64,000 bases of DNA, taken from NCBI RefSeq assembly GCF_031451695.1, contig NZ_JARWAM010000006.1, forward strand, positions 243,806-307,805, in the 5' to 3' direction. Under the pieces are notes generated by a model. The model had not been told where the DNA came from. It was given only the letters and a program-made list of their open reading frames with translations, and searched no databases. The stretch's first letter is position 1; every line of letters starts with the position of its first letter. The translations under genes were made by a program, and so were the position numbers. Source of the DNA: Franzmannia qiaohouensis (lineage in GTDB: Bacteria; Pseudomonadota; Gammaproteobacteria; Pseudomonadales; Halomonadaceae). Shown in pieces: positions 40,987-49,385 of the stretch.

Positions 40987-41099
40987 GCGACGCTGGTGGA
41001 TAGACGGCGGCGGGGTGTGTGAGTAGGCAGCATAGGCTTATACTCGCGGTAGATGCCGTCGCATCCTCTTTTGCCTGTCGATCACTCAGGAGTTGTCGC

Positions 41100-41687
41100 A
41101 TGCTGTCTCGCTTTGGGTTTCGTTCACTGTTCGCCGCCGCCGCCCTGGCGCTGGCCGGCTGCACCAGCCCCCACTATCTGCAGGTCGACCCGCAGATCAC
41201 CGCCGATATCCCCCAGGCGGGCGGCGGCCAGGAGGTCACCGTCAACGTGGTCGATGAACGCCAATCCGAGGTGCTCGGCACGCGCAGCGGCTCGGCGATG
41301 TCGGCGGCCGAGATCACCGTCAACTCCCACGACATCGTGCCCAAGCTGCAGGAGCAGGCCGAGGCCGCCGTCCGCCGCATGGGCTTCAATCCGACCACCC
41401 AGCCCAGCGACGGACGCCCCTCGTTGACCCTGACCCTGACGCGGCTCGACTACGCCCGCGGCGACGGCGTGCCGGTGCTCGGTGAAGCGGTGCTCGAGGC
41501 GGTATTCCGCGCCGAGGCGGTCAACCAGCGCAACACCTACACCGGCACCTACACCTCGCGCCGCACCCAGAGCTACGCCGTGCGTCCGGACCAGGACACC
41601 AACACGCGGATGGTCAACGACCTGCTCAGTGACGGCCTCAACCGTACCTTCCGCGATCCGGAGTTAGGTCGGCTACTAGCCCGCTAA
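41100..41687 (+). CDS. YajG-family lipoprotein
   Basis: 195 residues from MLSRFGFRSLFAAAALALAGCTSP; AGGAG lies nine bases before. Lipobox LAGC at 18-21. The mature part (VTVNVVDERQSEVLGTRSG, LTLTLTRLDYARGD, VLEAVFRAEAV, MVNDLLSDGLNRTFRDPELGRLL) matches the YajG group of outer-membrane lipoproteins, whose role is not settled. The longer frame to 41019 was not used because it lacks a ribosome site. Convergent with the tpm operon across a terminator. Confidence 0.85.
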   Translation: MLSRFGFRSLFAAAALALAGCTSPHYLQVDPQITADIPQAGGGQEVTVNVVDERQSEVLGTRSGSAMSAAEITVNSHDIVPKLQEQAEAAVRRMGFNPTTQPSDGRPSLTLTLTRLDYARGDGVPVLGEAVLEAVFRAEAVNQRNTYTGTYTSRRTQSYAVRPDQDTNTRMVNDLLSDGLNRTFRDPELGRLLAR

Positions 41688-41706
41688 ACCAGGCCCACAG
41701 CACGCA

Positions 41707-41734
41707 TTGAGCCCCGCCATATCGCGGGGCTCAA
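41707..41734. terminator. bidirectional terminator between yajG-like gene and tpm
   Basis: TTGAGCCCCGC and GCGGGGCTCAA around CATATC, an 11-bp perfect stem between convergent genes. The AA/TT ends supply short U-tracts on both strands. Confidence 0.8.
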
Positions 41735-41751
41735 TATGTTAGCCGCTCGGA

Positions 41752-42405
41752 TCAGGCCATGGGGCCGCGCCGCTTGAGCGCCCAGACGCTCTCGCGAAAG
41801 CCGTTCGCCTCGGGCTCGCCGTCGGCCAGGTGAGTCAGCTCGAAGTTGGGCTCGAACAGTTCACGCACTTCCTCGGCGGGAACGCTGAAGGGCGGCCCGA
41901 CGTTGACGTCACCGCCGCGGGTCAGGCTGATCAGCAGCCCTCTGGCGCCCGGCGGCAGCAGCTGGGCAAGGTGGAAGGCATAGCGCTGGCGCGTTGCCTG
42001 AGGAAGGGCGATCAGCGCGCCGCGATCATAGAAGGCGCCAACCTCGGCGGCCTGCTTGATGTGGAAGTGGAAGAAGTCGCCGCCCCACAGCTCGACGCTG
42101 CCCTGGCGACAGATATCGAAGTCGCCGGCGTGATAGCGCGACACCTCGCCGTCGCCCTCGGCCAGGAACTGCTCGATGGCATCCGTCGCCAGCTCGATGC
42201 CCAGCACCGGGTGGCCCTGCTCGGCCAGCCAGCGCATGTCGAGGCTCTTGCCGCATAGCGGCACCAGCACCTTGGCCCCCGACGGCGCGCCGAGCGTCGG
42301 CCAGAAGCGCGCCAGCGCCGGATGCACCGCATCGCGATGAAAACCGATGCGCCCCTCACGCCAGCGCGACAGCCACTCGTTCTCTTCACTCACCTGCATG
42401 CTCAT
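41752..42405 (-). CDS. tpm: thiopurine S-methyltransferase family protein
   Basis: 217 residues, the bacterial TPMT length. WLSRWREGRIGFHRDAVHPAL, KVLVPLCGKSLDMRWLAEQGHPVLGIEL (SAM-binding), FDICRQGSVELWGGDFF, and FYDRGALIALPQATRQRYAFHL are family marks. Bacterial TPMTs methylate sulfur, selenium or tellurium compounds and often give tellurite or selenite tolerance. GGAG precedes the ATG. It follows the SH3-domain gene by 10 bases, so both are probably on one transcript. Confidence 0.93.
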   Translation of the reverse strand: MSMQVSEENEWLSRWREGRIGFHRDAVHPALARFWPTLGAPSGAKVLVPLCGKSLDMRWLAEQGHPVLGIELATDAIEQFLAEGDGEVSRYHAGDFDICRQGSVELWGGDFFHFHIKQAAEVGAFYDRGALIALPQATRQRYAFHLAQLLPPGARGLLISLTRGGDVNVGPPFSVPAEEVRELFEPNFELTHLADGEPEANGFRESVWALKRRGPMA

Positions 42406-42415
42406 GCGTCTCCGC

Positions 42416-43039
42416 TTAGAACCAGCGATCGCGCTTCTTGCGCCGCCGCGGCAGGTGCGGAACGATCAGCCCGACCAGCAGGCCGGCGCCTGCCACCCCA
42501 CCGCCGTACATGAAGTAGCGCAGCAGCAGGTCCTCCTCCTGGGTATCCAGGCGCGCCTGGAGCCCGCGCACCTGGCGCAGCGCCTCATCGGCCTCGCCGT
42601 CGAGCTCGCGGTTGCGGGTCTCGAGCTCGTCGATACGCTGCTGGCGCTGCTCGAGGGTCTCGGTCATGGTCGCCACGCGGGTCTCCCACTCCTCGTTGAT
42701 CCCCTCGAGTTCGCTGCTCAGGCTGGCCACCTGAGCCTCAAGCTCGGGCACCCTGACCCCGGCGCTGGGGGCATCCTGCAGCTCGTCGCTGAGGATCCAC
42801 ACCGCATCGCCCTCGGCATCCTGGACCCGCGTGTAACTACCGCTGGTCTCGAGCACCGTGACCGGCTCGCCGGCGGTAAGGGTGCCGACGATACGGTAGC
42901 CGTCGGTCGGGCCACTCCTGACGAAGGTCGTCAGCCCGTCGGAAACCCAGGCCTGATTGTCGTCCGCTTCCTGGGCCTGCACCCCGAGGGCCATGGCCCC
43001 CAGCGTTACGCCCAGCATCAATGTTTTGAATGTACGCAT
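42416..43039 (-). CDS. SH3-domain protein with coiled coil and C-terminal membrane anchor (YgiM-like)
   Basis: 207 residues from MRTFKTLMLGVTLGAMALGVQA, a signal peptide. Residues about 27-85 are a bacterial SH3 domain (WVSDGLTTFVRSGPTDGYRIVGTLTAGEPVTVLE). A coiled coil follows (EAQVASLSSELEGINEEWETRVATMTETLEQRQQRIDEL). A membrane segment YFMYGGGVAGAGLLVGLIVPHL and a basic end RRRKKRDRWF finish it. This plan is the TIGR04211/YgiM type. Probably periplasmic, tethered to the inner membrane, with a cell-wall or signalling role. Confidence 0.9.
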   Translation of the reverse strand: MRTFKTLMLGVTLGAMALGVQAQEADDNQAWVSDGLTTFVRSGPTDGYRIVGTLTAGEPVTVLETSGSYTRVQDAEGDAVWILSDELQDAPSAGVRVPELEAQVASLSSELEGINEEWETRVATMTETLEQRQQRIDELETRNRELDGEADEALRQVRGLQARLDTQEEDLLLRYFMYGGGVAGAGLLVGLIVPHLPRRRKKRDRWF

Positions 43040-43144
43040 ATGTCTGCCGTGTTCGTGGCTCGAGTCGGGCGAGTCGCGCCCCTCCACGCTTGATGGCGCC
43101 GCCCGGGCATCCTGTCGCGGGCGACGCGATGAGACCGCGTCCCA

Positions 43145-43164
43145 TCCACAGCTTCTGTGGATAA
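43145..43164. promoter_or_regulatory. perfect DnaA box inside a palindrome
   Basis: TCCACAG-CTT-CTGTGGA is a palindrome, and TGTGGATAA (43156-43164) is the complement of the consensus DnaA 9-mer TTATCCACA. It lies in the 202-bp gap between the DUF1820 gene and the SH3 gene. One box only; it may be chance. Confidence 0.4.
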
Positions 43165-43241
43165 GTCTTGGGAAAACCCCGCTATGAGTCGGTGTCGGCC
43201 AGCGAGATGCCTGACACCCCCTCAGATCGTTTATTTTTTGA

Positions 43242-43571
43242 TCAGCCATCGTCCCGCGGCGGCCAGCTCATCGGCCGCGGAAATTCCGTTACCTTGCCCT
43301 CGGCCTTGACCGCCTTGGGCGTGCCTTCGCGCTCGACTTCGTCGATGCGTACGATGGCATTGAGCGGAATGTAGCTGCGGCTGACGCCCTCGAAAATGCG
43401 CCGCAGCTTGTCGCTGGAGGGGTCCACCACCAGCTTGTTGGCATCCTCGAAGACGAAGGCCTCGACCTCGATGAAGCCCCACAGATCGCTCTGGAAGATC
43501 TCGCGAGCGTAGAGCTCCCAGATTTCGCCCTGATTATGGAATACCACCCGGTAAATTGGCTTGGCCGCCAT
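43242..43571 (-). CDS. DUF1820 family protein
   Basis: 109 residues from MAAKPIYRVVFHNQGEIWELYAREIFQSDLWGFIEVE; other marks are FEDANKLVVDPSSDKLRRIFEGV and RSYIPLNAIVRIDEVE. The match is to DUF1820, a small conserved soluble protein of pseudomonads and relatives with unknown function. It is divergent from miaB, and the longer frame up to 44279 is antisense to miaB and not real. No signal peptide. Confidence 0.9.
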   Translation of the reverse strand: MAAKPIYRVVFHNQGEIWELYAREIFQSDLWGFIEVEAFVFEDANKLVVDPSSDKLRRIFEGVSRSYIPLNAIVRIDEVEREGTPKAVKAEGKVTEFPRPMSWPPRDDG

Positions 43572-43800
43572 ACTGCCTCTGTATTCACACCGCTGAACGA
43601 CGCCGTCATCGCCATGATGCCGGCCCCAAGGGGCGAAGAATATCACAGCCGCGGCCAATTCGAGCCCCTGCGACTGGCCCCGCTGGCAGGCTATCCGTAT
43701 AATCGCCGGCATACGTCTGAAACGGCCTGCGGGCCGCCTTAGTGAATCCCCTGAACCGGTAACGGCTATGCCGGGCGCCTGGCGCCACGGCTCTATTCTT

Positions 43801-45147
43801 ATGGCGAAGAAACTCTTCATCAAGACCCACGGCTGCCAGATGAACGAGTACGATTCGGCCCGCATGGCGGATCTGCTCGGCGAGTCCCACCAGCTCGAAC
43901 TCACCGACAACGAAGGTGAGGCGGACGTGATCCTGCTCAACACCTGCTCGATCCGTGAGAAGGCCCAGGAGAAGGTGTTCCACCAGCTGGGCCGCTGGAA
44001 GAAGCTCAAGGAGGCCAATCCCGACCTGGTGATCGGCGTCGGCGGCTGCGTGGCCAGCCAGGAGGGCGAGGCGCTGCGCAAGCGCGCGCCCCATGTCGAC
44101 ATGGTGTTCGGGCCCCAGACCCTGCACCGGGTGCCGGCGATGCTCGATTCGCGTCGCGGCCTCGAGCAGATCTCGACGGTCGACGTCACCTTCCCCGAGA
44201 TCGAAAAGTTCGACCACCTGCCCAAGCCCAGCGCCGATGGTGCCACCGCCTTCGTCTCGGTGATGGAGGGCTGCTCCAAGTACTGTACCTTCTGCGTGGT
44301 GCCCTACACCCGCGGCGAGGAGGTCTCGCGGCCCTTCGAGGCGGTGATGGACGAGGTGATCCACCTCGCCGAACAGGGCGTGCGCGAGATCAACCTGCTG
44401 GGCCAGAACGTCAACGCCTACCGCGGCCAGAACCAGCTCGGCGACGAGATCGACCTGGCCGAGCTGATCGCCTGCGTGGCGGCGGTGGACGGCATCGACC
44501 GCATCCGCTTCACCACCTCGCACCCGGTGGAGTTTTCCGACAGCCTGATCGAGGCCTACGCCGATATCCCCGAGCTGGTCAGCCACTTGCACCTGCCGGT
44601 ACAGGCTGGCTCCGACCGCATCCTGGCGGCCATGAAGCGCGGCCATACGGTGGAGGAGTACGTCGAGAAGATGGAGCGCATCCGTGAGCTGCGCCCCGAT
44701 ATCAGCTTCTCCTCGGACTTCATCATCGGCTTTCCCGGCGAGACCGAGGACGACTTCGAAGCGACCATGAACCTGATCCACCGCATCGGCTTCGATCACT
44801 CGTTCAGCTTCGTCTACTCGGCGCGCCCGGGCACCCCGGCGGCGAGCCTCCCCGACGACACGCCGGAGGCGGTCAAGAAGCAGCGCCTGGCGATTCTCCA
44901 GGAGCGCATCATCCAGCAGTCGATGCAGATCAGCCGGCGCATGGTGGGCAGCACCCAGCGCATCCTGGTCACCGGCTTCTCGCCCAAGGACCCCGGCCAG
45001 CTCTCGGGGCGCACCGAGAACAACCGGGTGGTCAACTTCCGCGCCGCCAACCCCACCGAGATGATCGGACACTTCGTCGACGTCGAGATCTCCGAGGCGC
45101 TACCCAACTCGCTGCGCGGCGAACTCGCCTCACCGGCGCTATATTGA
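43801..45147 (+). CDS. miaB: tRNA-2-methylthio-N6-isopentenyladenosine synthase
   Basis: 448 residues. MAKKLFIKTHGCQMNEYDSARMADLL begins the MTTase domain, with Cys in NTCSIREKAQEK and GGCVASQEG. The radical-SAM CxxxCxxC is MEGCSKYCTFCVVPYTRG. A TRAM domain ends the protein (AISRRMVGSTQRILVTG...NRVVNF). It adds the methylthio group to A37 of tRNAs. It leads a transcript with phoH-ybeY-corC-lnt. The ATG at 43801 gives the normal length; one at 43768 is in frame but gives an unusual extension. Confidence 0.97.
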   Translation: MAKKLFIKTHGCQMNEYDSARMADLLGESHQLELTDNEGEADVILLNTCSIREKAQEKVFHQLGRWKKLKEANPDLVIGVGGCVASQEGEALRKRAPHVDMVFGPQTLHRVPAMLDSRRGLEQISTVDVTFPEIEKFDHLPKPSADGATAFVSVMEGCSKYCTFCVVPYTRGEEVSRPFEAVMDEVIHLAEQGVREINLLGQNVNAYRGQNQLGDEIDLAELIACVAAVDGIDRIRFTTSHPVEFSDSLIEAYADIPELVSHLHLPVQAGSDRILAAMKRGHTVEEYVEKMERIRELRPDISFSSDFIIGFPGETEDDFEATMNLIHRIGFDHSFSFVYSARPGTPAASLPDDTPEAVKKQRLAILQERIIQQSMQISRRMVGSTQRILVTGFSPKDPGQLSGRTENNRVVNFRAANPTEMIGHFVDVEISEALPNSLRGELASPALY

Positions 45148-45194
45148 GACCAGCCACTATACTCAAGGCTGGGCGCCAACTTGACCTATGACAT

Positions 45195-45216
45195 TGCCCC
45201 GGGCCTGCCCGGGGCA
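45195..45216. repeat. hairpin between miaB and phoH
   Basis: TGCCCCGGGC-CT-GCCCGGGGCA, a perfect 10-bp stem, no T-run. It lies 48 bases after the miaB stop and 40 bases before the phoH start. Likely an mRNA processing or attenuation stem inside the operon rather than a full terminator. Confidence 0.55.
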
Positions 45217-45254
45217 GTAAGCTCGTCGAACCTATTTCGCAACGCACGGATCCC

Positions 45255-46343
45255 TTGCTCTTGAGCCAACACAGTTCTCAGGCCAACCGCATCATCACAC
45301 TGACTCTCGAACCCAACGACCCGCGTCGTCTGGCCAACCTGTGCGGCCAGCGCGACGAGCACCTCAAGCTGGTCGAAGAGCGCCTGGGCATCACCCTGCG
45401 CAACCGCGGCAACACCTTCCAGCTGGCCGGCCCCAGCCCGCGGGTCAAGGCGGCGGCCAACGTGGTCGAGCACCTCTACCGCGAGACCGAGGCCAGCGAC
45501 CTGTCGCCGGATACCGTGCACCTGTTCCTGCAGGAGTCCGGCCTCGAGGCCCTCGAGGAGGAGGAAGGCGTGGCCGAAGGCGAGGTGCTGCTGCGCACGC
45601 CGCGGGCGCTGATCAAGCCGCGCGGCTTGAACCAGCAGGGCTATGTGCAGAGCATTCGCGAGCACGACATCAACTTCGGCATCGGCCCGGCGGGCACCGG
45701 CAAGACCTACCTGGCGGTGGCCGCGGCGGTGGAGGCGCTCAATCAGCAGGAGGTGCGTCGCATCCTGCTGGTGCGCCCGGCGGTAGAGGCCGGCGAGAAG
45801 CTGGGCTTCCTGCCCGGTGATCTGGCCCAGAAGATCGACCCTTACCTGCGCCCGCTCTACGACGCGCTGTACGAGATGATCGGCTTCGAGCAGGTCGGCA
45901 AGCTGATCGAGCGCCAGATCATCGAGATCGCACCGCTCGCCTATATGCGCGGCCGCACCCTCAACAACTCCTTCATCATTCTCGACGAGAGCCAGAACAC
46001 CACCCGCGAGCAGATGAAGATGTTCCTGACCCGCATCGGCTTCGGCTCCACCGCGGTGATCACCGGCGACGTGACCCAGGTCGACCTGCCGCGAGGCCAG
46101 AGCTCGGGGCTGATCCAGGTGCTCGACGTGCTCAAGGGTACCCCGGGCATCGGCGTGACCCATTTCGCCGCCAAGGACGTGGTGCGCCACCCGCTGGTAC
46201 AGCGCATCATCGAGGCCTACGACCTGTTCGAGGCCGAGCAGGAAGCCGCCGAGCGCCAGCGCAAGCAGGAACGCGACCAGGAGCGGGCCGCCGAGCGCCA
46301 GCGCCGGCTAGACCGCGACCTGCGCCAGGATCCGCCGTCGTGA
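45255..46343 (+). CDS. ybeZ: PhoH-family ATPase (YbeZ)
   Basis: About 360 residues. There is no ATG at the beginning: TTG at 45255 (GGA nine bases upstream) or TTG at 45261, giving MSQHSSQANRIITLTLEP. The N-terminal KH-like region (DEHLKLVEERLGITLRNRGNTFQLAG) precedes the ATPase: Walker A FGIGPAGTGKTYLA, RRILLVRPAVEAGEKLGFLPGDL, and FIILDESQNTT. The tail is charged (QEAAERQRKQERDQERAAERQRR). YbeZ partners with YbeY in rRNA maturation and quality control; their genes overlap here by GTGA. Confidence 0.95.
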   Translation: MLLSQHSSQANRIITLTLEPNDPRRLANLCGQRDEHLKLVEERLGITLRNRGNTFQLAGPSPRVKAAANVVEHLYRETEASDLSPDTVHLFLQESGLEALEEEEGVAEGEVLLRTPRALIKPRGLNQQGYVQSIREHDINFGIGPAGTGKTYLAVAAAVEALNQQEVRRILLVRPAVEAGEKLGFLPGDLAQKIDPYLRPLYDALYEMIGFEQVGKLIERQIIEIAPLAYMRGRTLNNSFIILDESQNTTREQMKMFLTRIGFGSTAVITGDVTQVDLPRGQSSGLIQVLDVLKGTPGIGVTHFAAKDVVRHPLVQRIIEAYDLFEAEQEAAERQRKQERDQERAAERQRRLDRDLRQDPPS

Positions 46344-46855
46344 CCCCCACGCCTGCCGTCGAGCGTCAGGTCGCGCTGGCCGAGGATACGGCACTGCCCG
46401 ACCAGGCCAGCCTCGAGCGCTGGGTCGGGGCGGCCCTCGCCCATGCCGGCGAGCGTGACCGCGACGAGCTCAGCGTGCGCTTCGTCGACGCCGACGAAAG
46501 CCAGACCCTCAACCGCGACTACCGCGGCAAGGATGCGCCCACCAACGTGCTCTCTTTCGGCGTCGAGCTGCCGCCGGGGGTGGACTTGCCGCTGCTCGGC
46601 GACCTGGTGATCTGCCACCCGGTGGTGGTTCGCGAGGCCAGCGAGCAACACAAGCCGCTGGGCGACCACTACGCGCACATGGTGGTACACGGCACCCTGC
46701 ACCTGCTCGGCTTCGACCATATCGACGACGCCGAGGCCGAGCACATGGAACAGCTCGAGCGTGAGATCCTCGCCGCGCTGGGGATCGCCGACCCCTATCG
46801 CAGCGAACTTGACGCCCCTTCCGCCGCCCCAGAGGACGAGAGACCCGACGCATGA
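46340..46855 (+). CDS. ybeY: endoribonuclease YbeY
   Basis: 171 residues from a GTG overlapping the phoH stop. The zinc site is MVVHGTLHLLGFDHIDDAEAEHME (HGxxHLxGxDH); NRDYRGKDAPTNVLSFG is the other conserved block. YbeY is a single-strand-specific RNase needed for 16S rRNA 3' maturation and ribosome quality control. The gene ends in ATGA overlap with corC. Confidence 0.96.
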   Translation: MTPTPAVERQVALAEDTALPDQASLERWVGAALAHAGERDRDELSVRFVDADESQTLNRDYRGKDAPTNVLSFGVELPPGVDLPLLGDLVICHPVVVREASEQHKPLGDHYAHMVVHGTLHLLGFDHIDDAEAEHMEQLEREILAALGIADPYRSELDAPSAAPEDERPDA

Positions 46856-47736
46856 GTGAAGACCGATCGAGTAGCCAGAACAACAAATCCTGGCTCGAGA
46901 AGTTTTTCAGCGCCTTCTCATCCGATAGCGACGAGCCCAGCTCCCGCGACGAGCTGCTGGCTTTCCTGCGCGAGGCGGGCAGCCGCCTGCGCCTCGACCA
47001 GGATGCCCTGACCATCATCGAGGGCGCCCTGCAGATCAGCGACCAGCAGGTTCGCGAGGTGCTGATCCCACGCTCCCAGGTCAACGTGATCGGCATCGAG
47101 CAGCCGCCGGAGGAGTATCTGCCGGTAATTCTCGAGACCGGCCACTCGCGCTACCCGGTGGTCGGCGAGAACCTCGACGAGGTCCACGGTATCCTGCTGG
47201 TCAAGGACCTGCTGCCGCTGCTCTCCCAGAGCCAGGACAAGCGCCAGCACTTCGCCCTCGACAGCGTGCTGCGCCCGGCCATGTTCGTGCCCGAGTCGAA
47301 GCGCCTCAACAGCCTGCTCAAGGAGTTCCGCGACACCCACAACCATATGGCGGTGGTGGTCGACGAGTATGGCGGTACCGCGGGTATCGTCACCATCGAG
47401 GATATCCTCGAGCAGATCGTCGGTGACATCGAGGACGAGCACGACACCGACGAGGAAGACGATATTCGCGAACTGGGCGAGGGGCGCTATGCGATTCGCG
47501 CCCTGACCCCGATCGAGGATTTCAACGAGCGCTTCGAGACACGCTTCTCCGACGAGGAATTCGATACCGTCGGCGGGCTGGTAATGCAGCGTTTCGGCCA
47601 TCTGCCCAGGCGCGGTGAGCACGCCGAACTGGGCGGCTGGCGTTTCACCGTACTCAACGCCGACAATCGCCGCATCCGCCTGCTGCAAGCCGAATATGAC
47701 GGCGAGCCGGGCAGCGGCAACGAGGACGACGGCTAG
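46852..47736 (+). CDS. corC: CorC/YbeX-type CBS-domain protein
   Basis: 294 residues. Two CBS domains at about 70-185 (LIPRSQVNVIGIEQ...GHSRYPVVGENLDEVHGILLVKDLLPLL and RPAMFVPESKRLNSLLKEFRDTHNHMAVVVDEYGGTAGIVTIEDILEQIVGDIEDE) are followed by a CorC/HlyC C-terminal domain. Linked to magnesium/cobalt efflux and, with YbeY, to ribosome metabolism. Here it sits in the conserved ybeZ-ybeY-ybeX-lnt order. Confidence 0.95.
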   Translation: MSEDRSSSQNNKSWLEKFFSAFSSDSDEPSSRDELLAFLREAGSRLRLDQDALTIIEGALQISDQQVREVLIPRSQVNVIGIEQPPEEYLPVILETGHSRYPVVGENLDEVHGILLVKDLLPLLSQSQDKRQHFALDSVLRPAMFVPESKRLNSLLKEFRDTHNHMAVVVDEYGGTAGIVTIEDILEQIVGDIEDEHDTDEEDDIRELGEGRYAIRALTPIEDFNERFETRFSDEEFDTVGGLVMQRFGHLPRRGEHAELGGWRFTVLNADNRRIRLLQAEYDGEPGSGNEDDG

Positions 47737-47762
47737 TTACCCTGTAAGGATACGATGACCCC

Positions 47763-49262
47763 ATGTCTACCACGCCTGCACTTCCCCCCAGCCGCGGCCA
47801 ACGCGCCCTGGGCTATGCCATTGCGCTGATCGCCGGCCTGCTCACCACCCTCACCGCCTCGCCGTTCGAGCTGTGGTGGCTGGGCCCGGTGGCGGTGGCA
47901 CTGATGTATCTCGGCATCCACACGCTCACCCCCGGCCAGGCGGCGCTAAAGGGCTGGTGGTACGGCGTCGGGCTGTTCGGCAGCGGCGCCTCCTGGGTCT
48001 ATGTCTCGATACACGACTACGGCTACACCGGCATGCCGCTGGCGCTGTTTCTCACTGCGCTGTTCGTCGCCGCCATGGCGCTGTTCTTCGCCGTGTGGCT
48101 GTGGCTTTACACGCGGCTGTGCGGCCCGCGCCTGGCGGCGCTGAGCTTTGCCGGCGCCTGGGTGCTGGGCGAGGTGCTGCGCACCTACGCCTTTACCGGC
48201 TTCCCGTGGCTGCTGCTGGGTAGCGCCCACGTCGACTCGCCGCTGGCCGCCTGGGCGCCGGTGGGCGGTGTCTACCTGCTGTCGCTGATCACCGCGCTCT
48301 CCGGCACCCTGCTGGTGGAACTGCTGCAGCGTCGCTGGCTGGCGGCGGCGCCCATCCTGCTGATGTGGTTGGCGCCGCTGCTGCTGCCGGCGCAGTGGAC
48401 CAGCCCCGCCGGTGAACCGCGCCAGGTCGCCCTGCTGCAGGGCAACCTGCCCCAGGAGATCAAGTGGACGCCTGAAGGCCAACGGATGGCGGCCAACACC
48501 TACAGCAACCTGACCCGCGAGCAGGACGACGATATCGACCTGATCGTCTGGCCCGAGGCGGCGCTGCCGATGTTCGAGGATGAAGCGCGCCCCATGCTCG
48601 AGCGTGTCCAGGCCAACCTGGCCGCGGACACCGCGCTGCTCACCGGCATCCTGCAGCGCGACGGCGACGGGCTGTTCTACAACGCCGTCATCGGCGTGGG
48701 TGATACCGAGGGCGAGTACCGCAAGGAACACCTGGTGCCGTTTGGCGAGTATCTGCCGTTCGACAACCTGCTGCGCGGCGCCATCGCCTTCTTCGACCTG
48801 CCGATGCCGGCCATGACCCCCGGCCCTGCCCGCCAGGCGCCGATGAAGGCCGCCGGCCTGACCATCGGCAATGCGATCTGCTACGAGATCATCTACGCCG
48901 ATCTGGTCGCCCAGCGCGCCCGCCACGCAGACGTGCTGCTGACGGTCTCCAACGACACCTGGTTCGGCGCCTCCATCGGCCCTCACCAGCACTTTCAGAT
49001 GGCGCGACTGCGGGCGCTGGAAAACGGCCGCTACGTGGCGCGCGCCACCAGCAACGGCGTCACCGCCATCATCGACCCACAGGGGCGGGTCACCGCGCAG
49101 CTGCCGCAGTTCGAGACCGCCAGCCTGACCGGCGAGGTAACGCCGATGCAGGGCCTGACGCCTTTCACCCGCAGCGGCAGCTGGCCGGCCTGGCTGCTGG
49201 CGGCACTGCTGATGCTGTCGGGGCTGCGCATCACGCGCAAGCCGGCAACCCCCAGTGACTAG
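47763..49262 (+). CDS. lnt: apolipoprotein N-acyltransferase
   Basis: 499 residues. About seven N-terminal membrane helices, then a nitrilase domain with the catalytic Glu in IVWPEAALP, Lys in EYRKEHLVPFGEYLPF and Cys in IGNAICYEIIYADL. It adds the third acyl chain to lipoproteins in the inner membrane, the step needed for Lol sorting. Last gene of the miaB-lnt run. A strong bidirectional terminator follows at 49316. Confidence 0.97.
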   Translation: MSTTPALPPSRGQRALGYAIALIAGLLTTLTASPFELWWLGPVAVALMYLGIHTLTPGQAALKGWWYGVGLFGSGASWVYVSIHDYGYTGMPLALFLTALFVAAMALFFAVWLWLYTRLCGPRLAALSFAGAWVLGEVLRTYAFTGFPWLLLGSAHVDSPLAAWAPVGGVYLLSLITALSGTLLVELLQRRWLAAAPILLMWLAPLLLPAQWTSPAGEPRQVALLQGNLPQEIKWTPEGQRMAANTYSNLTREQDDDIDLIVWPEAALPMFEDEARPMLERVQANLAADTALLTGILQRDGDGLFYNAVIGVGDTEGEYRKEHLVPFGEYLPFDNLLRGAIAFFDLPMPAMTPGPARQAPMKAAGLTIGNAICYEIIYADLVAQRARHADVLLTVSNDTWFGASIGPHQHFQMARLRALENGRYVARATSNGVTAIIDPQGRVTAQLPQFETASLTGEVTPMQGLTPFTRSGSWPAWLLAALLMLSGLRITRKPATPSD

Positions 49263-49315
49263 GCATTAGCGCCGATCGCCGCAGTATGCTGCCATCGGCG
49301 ATGGCGACATAAAGA

Positions 49316-49349
49316 GAAGCCCCGCTGGCATTCACGCCAGCGGGGCTTC
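49316..49349. terminator. bidirectional terminator between lnt and phaC
   Basis: GAAGCCCCGCTGGC and GCCAGCGGGGCTTC around ATTCAC, a 14-bp perfect stem followed by GCTTTT on the plus strand and TCTTTA on the minus. It serves convergent lnt and phaC. Confidence 0.88.
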
Positions 49350-49385
49350 GCTTTTAGCGGCTGCGGTAAGCAACCCGCTTGGGGC

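Noticed and set aside
43145..43164. Replication origin
   Set aside because: Only one DnaA box, no AT-rich unwinding region, no dnaA, dnaN or parAB nearby.
43606..45072. 488-codon minus-strand frame opposite miaB
   Set aside because: miaB has all catalytic motifs on the plus strand; the antisense product is low complexity.
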